Source of the DNA: Candidatus Moraniibacteriota bacterium | GTDB taxonomy: Bacteria; Patescibacteriota; Minisyncoccia; Moranbacterales; DUUL01 | Direction of reading: 5' to 3' | DNA length: 5,027 bases | Assembly (NCBI GenBank): GCA_018399935.1 | Contig: JAGYNP010000052.1 | Coordinates: 1-5,027 of the forward strand | Shown here: positions 1 to 5,027 of the stretch, piece by piece | How positions within the stretch are numbered: position 1 is the stretch's first letter | Layout of the letters: each line of letters opens with the position of its first letter | The notes under the pieces: model-generated | What the model saw: the letters and a program-made list of their open reading frames with translations, nothing else | Database searches by the model: none | Told to the model about the DNA's origin: nothing | Made by a program: the position numbers and the translations under genes

Positions 1-923
1 TCAAAAAAAGGCTCTATTATATTATTGTTAACACTAACAGAATCATTTTTCATACCTTGCTTTAATTTCATTTTTTCAGCTCGTTCCTTGTCAACATTTA
101 AACTTTTGGCTATTAATTCTGTTAATTTATCCCCAGCCAAATCAATATTTTGACTAAAAATTAATTGCCCTTTACAAATTCCAATAATATTAGTTACTTT
201 GCCTCCCATATCTATAATCAGATAATTTCCTTTTTGTCCTTTTAATAAAGACCTTTGTATTGAAAAACAGTCTACCTCTATTAAATTAACAGTTAAATCA
301 TTCTCATCAAAAGATTTCTGATATTCATTACTAACATTTTTCATAGTAGAAACCAACAGAATTTTATTTTTACCTTCTTCTGAGCCTTCAACTATACTAT
401 TATCTCTACCTAAACCTTCTTGACTTTTATTTTTTTGATTATTTTGATTTTTTTTAATTTCATTTGTTATTAATTCTTCTTGATTTTTCTTTTCCTTTTT
501 TTTTATTTCTAAAATTTGCCAATCAAAAAGAACCTGCTCTAAATCAACTGGGATATATTTCGGAGCTTCATATTCAATTTCATTTTTAATTTCAAGTTCT
601 GTCTGACCCGAAACTTCCATTAAAGTAATCAAAGAAGAATAAGATGGTATAGCAATATTCGATTTACTGTCCTTAATTCCCATATCCTCAAAAACTTTTT
701 TAATAATTTTTCCAGAAATTTTTCTTAATTCTTGCCGAGTCAAACCTTTTTGTATTTTAACCATCGCATAGTCTTCTAGTTTTACACCTTTTCCTGTTTT
801 TTTTAGTTTTACTATCTTTAAGTTATCCCCACCAATATCCACCCCGACTGAAGAACCCTTGATTTTTTTAAAATAACTGGCAATATTATTTAAATAAGGT
901 TGAAAATGCTTTTCAATTTCCAC
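1..923 (-). CDS. pilM: Type IV pilus assembly protein PilM, actin-like ATPase (partial, 3' end off the left edge)
   Basis: Translated by hand on the minus strand from a GTG at 923; the frame stays open for 307 codons to the window edge. PilM is a cytoplasmic actin/FtsA-fold ATPase that binds the N-terminus of PilN and joins the PilNO platform to the pilus motors. Seen: a first phosphate loop VGVDIGGDNLKIVKL (residues 26-40); the PilM-typical stretch NEIEYEAPKYIPVDLEQVLF ending in DWQIL (134-138); a second phosphate loop LIIDMGGKVTNIIG (235-248); then the family-like LAGDKLTELIAKSLNVDKERAE. Residues about 141-187 are a Lys/Asn/Gln/Glu-rich low-complexity insert between DWQIL and ILLVS. The C-terminal adenosine-motif region lies outside. 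GTG 923 is chosen because an in-frame stop lies at 954-956, no ATG occurs before Met54 (already past phosphate loop 1), and family members start shortly before this loop. No clear Shine-Dalgarno is seen. PilN/PilO genes would be expected to the left. FtsA is the main alternative but fits the motifs less well. Confidence 0.88.
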   Translation of the reverse strand, partial: MEIEKHFQPYLNNIASYFKKIKGSSVGVDIGGDNLKIVKLKKTGKGVKLEDYAMVKIQKGLTRQELRKISGKIIKKVFEDMGIKDSKSNIAIPSYSSLITLMEVSGQTELEIKNEIEYEAPKYIPVDLEQVLFDWQILEIKKKEKKNQEELITNEIKKNQNNQKNKSQEGLGRDNSIVEGSEEGKNKILLVSTMKNVSNEYQKSFDENDLTVNLIEVDCFSIQRSLLKGQKGNYLIIDMGGKVTNIIGICKGQLIFSQNIDLAGDKLTELIAKSLNVDKERAEKMKLKQGMKNDSVSVNNNIIEPFF

Positions 924-989
924 TTTTGTTTTTTTAATTTTTATTTTATAAAATTATCTAACTCGTCTAATGTTATTATCGAAAGCCCT

Positions 990-1066
990 TTGTTTAAGGC
1001 TCTAATCAATTATTATTTGTGTAGCGTAATAACCTTTTATTGATTAAGTAAAAATCCCTTAAACAA
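990..1066. repeat. Imperfect multi-segment inverted repeat (possible hairpin)
   Basis: Three nested complementary blocks can be paired: TTGTTTAAGG (990-999) with CCTTAAACAA (1057-1066), TAATCAAT (1003-1010) with ATTGATTA (1039-1046), and TTATT (1012-1016) with AATAA (1028-1032). The internal gap is 3 nt on the left and 10 nt on the right, so the stem would carry an asymmetric loop. It could fold in RNA from either strand, in the pilM or the clpC leader, or be a decayed mobile palindrome. Function unknown. Confidence 0.5.
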
Positions 1067-1100
1067 CTAATTCAACGAAACAAATAACGACTAATTAGAG
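1000..1100. repeat. Second inverted repeat overlapping the first, arms 1000-1019 and 1081-1100
   Basis: The reverse complement of 1000-1019 matches 1081-1100 at 16 of 20 positions; the shared ends are CAAATAA and ATTAGAG. The left arm re-uses bases 1003-1016 of the 990-1066 structure, so the two pairings are mutually exclusive. Such alternation is typical of attenuators, but it can also arise from stacked decayed palindromes in AT-rich DNA. Confidence 0.4.
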
Positions 1101-1109
1101 TAAAACCCT

Positions 1110-1123
1110 AGATAAGTTTATCT
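1110..1123. repeat. Short perfect dyad AGATAA-GT-TTATCT
   Basis: Six-base arms flank a 2-bp centre. It could be half of an operator or a tiny hairpin, but a match of this length is not rare in AT-rich DNA. Confidence 0.25.
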
Positions 1124-1148
1124 CTAAAAATATTTTATCACTTAATTT

Positions 1149-1164
1149 AAAATTGGTCAATTTT
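1149..1164. promoter_or_regulatory. Perfect 7-bp dyad AAAATTG-GT-CAATTTT, candidate operator
   Basis: A 16-bp site with exact two-fold symmetry around a GT centre, midway between the divergent starts. Its size and position suit a dimeric repressor, and it lies upstream of the TATAAT at 1186-1191. It shows GGTCAA once, but not the tandem heptads of CtsR. No regulator can be named from the sequence. Confidence 0.3.
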
Positions 1165-1271
1165 CTAAATATCTAAAAAATAAATTATAATTTTAAGTTA
1201 AAAAATAAACCAATTCATTATCCGAAATTATACAACATACAAAAATTTAAACAATAGACATTTTCGTTAAA

Positions 1272-1301
1272 TTAACTTAAATTTAAAAAATTAAATATAA
1301 T
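1272..1301 (+). promoter_or_regulatory. Candidate sigma70-type promoter of clpC
   Basis: A perfect TATAAT at 1296-1301 has TTAACT (1272-1277), a 4/6 match to TTGACA, 18 bp upstream. Transcription would start near 1308, giving an 18-nt leader before the ATG at 1326. In DNA this rich in A/T such matches occur by chance, so this is only the best-placed candidate. A second TATAAT at 1186-1191 has no good -35. Confidence 0.35.
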
Positions 1302-1325
1302 TAATCTTAAACATAAAGAACACTC

Positions 1326-3782
1326 ATGAAAAACTCCTCTCAAGATAAATTATCAAAAAATGCTCGCTTTGTAATCAATAAAGCCAAAGCAATCTCTAGA
1401 TTAAAAACTCTTAATAAAATTAATGGTCTTTATTTAGTTAATTCCATTTCCACTAAGAAAGGTAGTCTTGGTGAATTTATTATGCATAATCTTCTTAAAG
1501 AAAATTCAACCCTACCCGCTAATCAAGAAATAAAAAAACTCCCTCTTAAATTTTCTGTTCAAGATGTTTTAATTAAAGCCTTTAAAATAGCTTCTATCTC
1601 TAAGACACCTTTTGTTGGAACAGAACATCTTTTTCATTCCTTGTTAAGTTTAATGATTGAAAAAGAATCCAAATTTTTAAATAAATATTTTAAAAAAGAT
1701 TTAAACTTATCTTCTAGTCAAAATTTTGAAGAAAATAATTTCAACAATCAAAATCCTCAATTTATGAATGAAATGCAAGCTATTATTGAAAATTTCTTTT
1801 CTCCACAAAAACATTCCTCTATAAAATCGGCTTTAAAAGAATTTGGAACAAATTTAAACCAAACCTCAATTAAAGCCAATCATATTTTAGTCGGTCGAGA
1901 TAGAGAATTGGAAAGAATTTCCAATATACTAGGAAGAAAAAATAAAAATAACCCAGTTTTAATTGGTGAACCAGGAGTCGGAAAAACTGCTATTATTGAA
2001 GGTTTGGCTCAAAAAATAAACCAAAGTAAAGCTCCTTATTACTTGAATAATAAAAAGATTATTAACCTAGACCTAGGTTCTATGATTGCTGGAACTAATT
2101 TCAGAGGAGAATTTGAAGCTCGTTTAAAACAAGTTATTCAAGAAGCTACTTCCAATAAAAATATTATTTTATTTATTGACGAACTTCATACTTTAATTGG
2201 AGCCGGAAATGCTATGGGAGGAATGGATGCTGCTAATTTATTGAAACCAGCTCTTTCTCGAGGAGATATTCAAGTTATAGGAGCAACTACTTTAGATGAA
2301 TATCGAAAAAATATTGAAAAAGATCCCGCACTAGAAAGAAGATTTCAAACTATTTTTGTTAATGAACCTAGTCCTCAAGAAACTGAAAAAATCCTAAAGG
2401 GAATCAAAATTCTTTATGAAAAATATCACAACATTACAATATCTGCCAACTCTATCAAATTAGCGTCATCGTTAGCTAAAAGATATTTTCCTAATAAATT
2501 TTTGCCTGATAGTGCTATTGACTTAATCGATGAAGGTTCCGCTAAAAAAAGAACATCTTTAACTAATATTAAAGCTTATAAAAAACTTAGCACCAAAAAA
2601 GAAGATTTAAAGAAATTAATTAAACAAAAAGAAGCCTTAGTTATTTCTGACCAATACGAAGAAGCTATTCTTCTTCGTAATAAAGAATATACTTTAAAAA
2701 ATGAAATTAAAAAAATTGAAACTGAAATTAAAAAAACTGAGAAAAATAATCCCATTAAATTAATCTCTCAGGATATTTTAGAGATAATTGCTGAATCAGC
2801 AAAAATTCCCTTAAATCTTTTAATCGAGAAAAATAATCAAATTGCCAAAAAAACTAAAGCTGATTTAGAAAAAAAAGTTATCGGTCAGAATGAAGTTATC
2901 AAGGAGATTAACCAAACTTTATTACGTCGTTCTAGTGGAATATCTGATCCAAATAAACCTTTGGGTTCATTTTTATTTATTGGTGCTTCTGGAGTAGGAA
3001 AAACTTTAACCGCTAAAATTTTAGCTGAATCCTTATGTCCAATTCAAACCAATAATTTAATTCAAATTAATATGAGTGAATTTATGGAAAGACACTCTAT
3101 TTCCAAATTATTAGGAGCCCCAGCTGGTTATATTGGCTATGATGAAGATAAAAGTTTAATTGAAAAAGTTCGTCAAAATCCTTATAGTGTAGTTCTTTTT
3201 GATGAAATTGAAAAAGCTGACAAGAATATTCTTAATGTTTTATTGCAAGTTTTAGACGAAGGTAAAATCACTGATGCCAAAGGTCGTTTGATTAATTTCA
3301 AAAACACTATTATTATTCTAACTTCTAATATTGGAACTTCAGAGATGAATCAACTTTCCAAAATCGGATTCGATGATTCCAGCAACTCTTTAAAAAAACA
3401 AGAAAAATTAACAAAAGAAAACATTCAAAAAGAAATTTCCAAAACTTTATCTAAAGAGCTTTTAAACCGTCTTGATAGTATTTTAATTTTTAATTATCTA
3501 AATAAAAATTCTTTGGAAAAAATTACTAAAAATGAACTCCAGAAATTAATTAACAGACTTAAAAACAAAAAAATAAAATTGACTTTTAATAAATCAGTTC
3601 TAAATTTAATCGCTCAAAAAAGCAATAATCCTCAACAAGGAGCTCGATTAATTAAAAATCAAATCGAAAAAAATATTGAATCTCTAGTAGCTGAAAAAAT
3701 TTTAACTAGCAAAATCAAAAAAATTGAGCTAGGCACTAAAAACAAAAAAGTTATTATCAAATCAATAAATAGTGCAAATTAA
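1326..3782 (+). CDS. clpC: ATP-dependent Clp protease ATP-binding subunit, ClpC type (AAA+ unfoldase)
   Basis: An 818-residue Hsp100 unfoldase, the usual ClpC length. It forms cytoplasmic hexamers that thread substrates into ClpP. Domains: Clp-N about 8-135, with a poorly recognisable first repeat and a clear second repeat (PFVGTEHLFHSLL); NBD1 with Walker A GEPGVGKT (214-221), Walker B and DELH (D285, E286), pore loop GTNFRGE (256-262) and arginine finger pair R338/R339; a short ClpC-type middle coiled coil about 420-470, far shorter than in ClpB; NBD2 with Walker A GASGVGKT (553-560), pore loop GYIG (601-604), Walker B D626/E627, sensor 1 TSN (666-668), arginine finger R715 in LLNRLD and sensor 2 GAR (772-774). 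IGF (680-682) sits where the ClpP-docking loop lies, so it is a protease partner rather than a disaggregase. ATG 1326 is the only sensible start: an in-frame TAA lies at 1314-1316. The RBS (AAAGAA) is weak. All key residues are intact. ClpC rather than ClpA or ClpB because of the short middle domain. Confidence 0.95.
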   Translation: MKNSSQDKLSKNARFVINKAKAISRLKTLNKINGLYLVNSISTKKGSLGEFIMHNLLKENSTLPANQEIKKLPLKFSVQDVLIKAFKIASISKTPFVGTEHLFHSLLSLMIEKESKFLNKYFKKDLNLSSSQNFEENNFNNQNPQFMNEMQAIIENFFSPQKHSSIKSALKEFGTNLNQTSIKANHILVGRDRELERISNILGRKNKNNPVLIGEPGVGKTAIIEGLAQKINQSKAPYYLNNKKIINLDLGSMIAGTNFRGEFEARLKQVIQEATSNKNIILFIDELHTLIGAGNAMGGMDAANLLKPALSRGDIQVIGATTLDEYRKNIEKDPALERRFQTIFVNEPSPQETEKILKGIKILYEKYHNITISANSIKLASSLAKRYFPNKFLPDSAIDLIDEGSAKKRTSLTNIKAYKKLSTKKEDLKKLIKQKEALVISDQYEEAILLRNKEYTLKNEIKKIETEIKKTEKNNPIKLISQDILEIIAESAKIPLNLLIEKNNQIAKKTKADLEKKVIGQNEVIKEINQTLLRRSSGISDPNKPLGSFLFIGASGVGKTLTAKILAESLCPIQTNNLIQINMSEFMERHSISKLLGAPAGYIGYDEDKSLIEKVRQNPYSVVLFDEIEKADKNILNVLLQVLDEGKITDAKGRLINFKNTIIILTSNIGTSEMNQLSKIGFDDSSNSLKKQEKLTKENIQKEISKTLSKELLNRLDSILIFNYLNKNSLEKITKNELQKLINRLKNKKIKLTFNKSVLNLIAQKSNNPQQGARLIKNQIEKNIESLVAEKILTSKIKKIELGTKNKKVIIKSINSAN

Positions 3783-3868
3783 TTTTTATAATTAATAGAT
3801 TTACTATTTTATTTATTAAAAGATCCGAAAAATCTTTAATGCCAAACAACAAGCAAGATATTGCAAAC

Positions 3869-3935
3869 TATCATCTTAAGCTTGTCAAAAGATTTACAAA
3901 GTAAAAGTAGATTGTTTGACAAACTTAGAATAACA
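3869..3935. repeat. Long imperfect inverted repeat, MITE/REP-like palindromic element
   Basis: The arm 3869-3897 and the reverse complement of 3907-3935 agree at 21 of 29 positions around a 9-nt loop. The shared core is TAAG(C/T)TTGTCAAA, and some mismatches are G-U compatible. The core resembles the widespread intergenic palindromes of the form ATTCTGAGCTTGTCGAAGAAT known from many bacterial genomes (from memory, not searched), here with A/T-shifted substitutions. It is probably one decayed copy of a dispersed family. Confidence 0.55.
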
Positions 3936-3946
3936 ATTAAAACTTG

Positions 3947-3978
3947 AAATAACAGCTCGGAAAATCCCTTTGTTATTT
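3947..3978. repeat. Inverted repeat AAATAACA/TGTTATTT, possible weak terminator
   Basis: Perfect 8-base arms (3947-3954 and 3971-3978) enclose a 16-nt loop in which GGA (3959-3961) can pair with TCC (3965-3967). Two more T residues follow the right arm. As a plus-strand transcript it could end clpC read-through, but the stem is almost all A-U and lies 165 nt past the stop codon. It may instead belong to the neighbouring palindromic element. Confidence 0.25.
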
Positions 3979-4065
3979 TTAGTTAAACAGATTAATTCGC
4001 ATTACTCATAAATAATAAAAATTTACCAGAAATTAATTACTAATAATTTTTAATACCCAAATAAT

Positions 4066-4093
4066 AACTACTAGCTATTAGCTGGCAACTAAT
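4066..4093. repeat. Degenerate heptamer tandem repeat, four units
   Basis: Read in sevens the stretch is AACTACT, AGCTATT, AGCTGGC, AACTAAT, with A(A/G)CT conserved at the start of each unit. It ends 18 bp before the comF start. The central units also form AGCTA-T-TAGCT (4073-4083). It looks like an eroded microsatellite. Confidence 0.45.
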
Positions 4094-4111
4094 TTTGATT
4101 TAAAAATAAGA

Positions 4112-4852
4112 ATGACCAAAATTCTTAAATTCCTAAAAAATCTCGAAACAGCAACTCTCGATACTCTTCTACCTAAACATTGTCTTTCTTGTGACCAAGA
4201 AGGAACTTTTTTGTGCCAAAATTGTTTGAAGAAAATCAAACTAAATTCCTTTCAAATTTGTCCAATTTGCCAAAAATTTCTGACCGAATTCGGTGAAACT
4301 TGCCGCTATTGTAAAATATTAAAACCACCGATTGATAGTTTAACTATAGCTACCAACTATAAAGATCCTATAATTTCAAAATCCATTCATCTTTTTAAAT
4401 ACAAATTTGTAACTGAATTAACTGATCCTTTAACTAAAATTCTTATAAAAACTTATCAAAAAAATAAATTGCTTATTCCTGATTTTATTATTCCCGTTCC
4501 CCTTCATCCTTTAAGACTTCGTTGGAGAGGTTTTAATCAAGCTGAGTTATTAGCTAAAAATTTAGCTAAAAATTTATTACCGGGCTTCCCTATCAAAGTT
4601 GATAATCGAGTTTTAACTAGAATTAAATTTACCTCAACTCAAGTTAAATTAAAAAATGCTAAAAATCGACAACAAAATTTAAAGAAAGCTTTTCAAGTTA
4701 ATTTAAAATTTTTAGAAAAAATAAAAAATAAAAGAATTTTATTGGTTGATGATGTCTCAACTACTGGTAGTACTTTAATGGAATGTGGAAAAGAATTAAG
4801 AAAATTAAAACCCAAATCCATCCACTGCTTAGTCATCGCTAAACAAAAATAA
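4112..4852 (+). CDS. comF: ComF family protein (zinc ribbon plus phosphoribosyltransferase domain)
   Basis: A 246-residue cytoplasmic protein of usual family length. ComF proteins are needed for DNA uptake in natural transformation (Bacillus, Haemophilus); their precise reaction is unsettled. The N-terminal third holds four CxxC pairs: C24/C27, C35/C38, C50/C53 and C64/C67, enough for two zinc sites. The type I phosphoribosyltransferase part shows PVPLHPLRLRWRGFNQAELL (128-147), the ComF signature, and the PRPP-binding loop LVDDVSTTGST (211-221) with the double aspartate D213/D214. All expected residues are present. ATG 4112 is the first ATG after an in-frame TAG at 4079-4081; its upstream AATAAGA is a weak Shine-Dalgarno. 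It lies 329 bp after clpC and runs toward the bidirectional terminator, so it is the last gene of its transcript. With pilM nearby, a DNA-uptake role is reasonable, but ComF homologues also occur in bacteria not known to be competent. Confidence 0.94.
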   Translation: MTKILKFLKNLETATLDTLLPKHCLSCDQEGTFLCQNCLKKIKLNSFQICPICQKFLTEFGETCRYCKILKPPIDSLTIATNYKDPIISKSIHLFKYKFVTELTDPLTKILIKTYQKNKLLIPDFIIPVPLHPLRLRWRGFNQAELLAKNLAKNLLPGFPIKVDNRVLTRIKFTSTQVKLKNAKNRQQNLKKAFQVNLKFLEKIKNKRILLVDDVSTTGSTLMECGKELRKLKPKSIHCLVIAKQK

Positions 4853-4890
4853 GAGAACTATTCAAAATGCATCCCAGAACTATCAAAAAG

Positions 4891-4928
4891 AAAAAGCACT
4901 TAAATCTTTAAAGATTTAAGTGCTTTTT
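4891..4928. terminator. Bidirectional rho-independent terminator, perfect 38-bp palindrome
   Basis: Centred between 4909 and 4910, bases 4891-4909 are exactly complementary to 4910-4928. The stem contains AAGCACTTAAATC and is flanked by an A-run on the left and a run of six T (4924-4929) on the right, so on either strand the hairpin is followed by U residues. It lies 38 bp past the comF stop and 27 bp past the stop of the convergent gene on the minus strand, the expected place for a shared terminator. Confidence 0.85.
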
Positions 4929-4935
4929 TAAAACA

Positions 4936-4956
4936 ATCTGTTAATTGTTAATTGTT
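4936..4956. repeat. Heptamer tandem repeat, about three units
   Basis: ATCTGTT, AATTGTT, AATTGTT in direct succession; the last base overlaps the stop codon of the minus-strand gene. It has the same 7-bp period as the degenerate repeat before comF, which suggests a shared type of intergenic microsatellite. Confidence 0.45.
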
Positions 4957-5027
4957 CATTTTTTTCTACTGATACCAGCCAATCCGATCAAACCCGTTCC
5001 TAGTAAAAACAAAGTGGCCGGTTCAGG
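4956..5027 (-). CDS. C-terminal end of a PEP-CTERM sorting-signal protein (partial)
   Basis: Read on the minus strand, the last 23 codons before a TGA (4958-4956) give PEPATLFLLGTGLIGLAG followed by ISRKK. This has the three parts of a PEP-CTERM signal in order and spacing: the Pro-Glu-Pro box, a 16-18 residue hydrophobic segment rich in Leu and Gly, and a short basic tail. In the known system such proteins are exported through Sec, held in the membrane by this tail, and recognised at PEP by an exosortase (EpsH/Xrt family) for transfer to the surface or matrix. The body of the protein lies to the right of the window, so its function is unknown. G+C is 31 of 72 bases, above the genes alongside, although the Gly/Pro/Ala-rich peptide explains part of this. 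It converges on comF across a shared terminator. A chance match is unlikely given the full motif followed at once by a stop. Confidence 0.82.
   Translation of the reverse strand, partial: PEPATLFLLGTGLIGLAGISRKK

Larger units (their letters stand above)
924..1325. other. Divergent intergenic region between pilM and clpC, no gene seen
   Basis: This 402-bp stretch separates the two divergent starts and should hold both promoters. I see no convincing protein gene or tRNA. It falls into two parts. Positions about 960-1125 are less AT-extreme and full of inverted repeats, listed separately. Positions about 1126-1325 are almost pure A/T, with one short perfect dyad and two TATAAT boxes. Neither CtsR heptads (GGTCAAA pairs) nor a CIRCE element, which control clp and chaperone genes in other bacteria, could be found. 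For pilM, weak -10-like hexamers exist on the minus strand (GATAAT at 958-953 and at 980-975) without a credible -35. Confidence 0.6.
3783..4111. other. Intergenic region clpC-comF, no gene seen
   Basis: These 329 bp hold no credible coding sequence; a 21-codon ATG frame at 3839-3904 lies over the inverted repeat and is discarded. Contents from left: a weak hairpin AAAGAT/ATCTTT (3819-3824 with 3832-3837, 7-nt loop) lacking a following T-run; the long imperfect inverted repeat at 3869-3935; a hairpin at 3947-3978; AT-rich DNA; and a degenerate heptamer repeat just before comF. No strong terminator for clpC and no convincing promoter for comF were found, so both read-through and separate transcription remain possible. 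Confidence 0.6.

Noticed and set aside
365..503. Frameshift or assembly error in the A-rich part of pilM
   Set aside because: Conserved PilM motifs before and after it are in the same frame with no internal stop, so there is no need to invoke an error.
1155..1175. GGTCAA as a CtsR site
   Set aside because: CtsR needs a second heptad (GTCAAA) about 3 bp further on; here the following bases are TTTTCTAAAT, and the GGTCAA is explained by the symmetric dyad.
1186..1191. TATAAT as the main clpC promoter
   Set aside because: No acceptable -35 at 16-18 bp, and the box at 1296-1301 is better placed; perfect TATAAT is common by chance in this DNA.
1311..1328. CACTC before the clpC start as part of a CIRCE heat-shock operator
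   Set aside because: The matching GAGTG half-site with 9-bp spacing is missing.
3819..3837. Hairpin AAAGAT/ATCTTT as the clpC terminator
   Set aside because: Only 6 A/T-rich pairs, a 7-nt loop, and no T-run afterwards.
3839..3904. A 21-codon ATG frame between clpC and comF
   Set aside because: No ribosome binding site, no recognisable content, and it runs through the inverted repeat 3869-3935, which explains the sequence better.
4066..4093. Heptamer repeat as a CRISPR remnant
   Set aside because: Units are 7 bp without spacers; a CRISPR has repeats of about 23-40 bp separated by unique spacers.

Overview
This is an AT-rich window (hand counts of coding lines give roughly 17-27% G+C). It carries one partial gene and two complete genes, plus the last codons of a fourth gene at the right edge. 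The gene set is a PilM-type pilus protein, a ClpC-type unfoldase and a ComF protein. With the lysine/asparagine/isoleucine-heavy proteins and degenerate heptamer repeats between genes, this suggests an uncultured low-GC bacterium, most likely of the Patescibacteria/CPR type. That placement is inference; nothing in the window is a taxonomic marker. The standard bacterial code fits: no in-frame TGA needs to be read as an amino acid.

Layout. Positions 1-923 (minus) hold the N-terminal ~307 codons of pilM, running off the left edge and too open-ended to be closed here. Positions 924-1325 are a 402-bp divergent intergenic region rich in inverted repeats, with a possible sigma70-like promoter just before clpC. 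Positions 1326-3782 (plus) hold an 818-aa clpC-like AAA+ unfoldase with both ATPase modules intact and a ClpP-docking tripeptide. Positions 3783-4111 are non-coding and hold an imperfect long inverted repeat, a second smaller hairpin and a degenerate heptamer repeat. Positions 4112-4852 (plus) hold a 246-aa comF-like phosphoribosyltransferase with four CxxC pairs. Positions 4853-4955 hold a perfect 38-bp palindromic terminator serving two converging genes. Positions 4956-5027 (minus) hold the C-terminal 23 codons of a protein ending in a textbook PEP-CTERM sorting signal.

How they fit together. PilM (type IV pilus inner-membrane platform) and ComF (DNA uptake/transformation) both belong to the pilus/competence world. 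ClpC is a protein quality-control and regulatory unfoldase which, in Firmicutes, also controls competence. Their proximity is suggestive, but the genes are not one operon: pilM is divergent from clpC, and 329 bp separate clpC from comF. The most unexpected item is the PEP-CTERM tail. It implies an exosortase and surface-sorting system elsewhere in the genome, and its 72 bp are richer in G+C (31/72) than the neighbouring genes.
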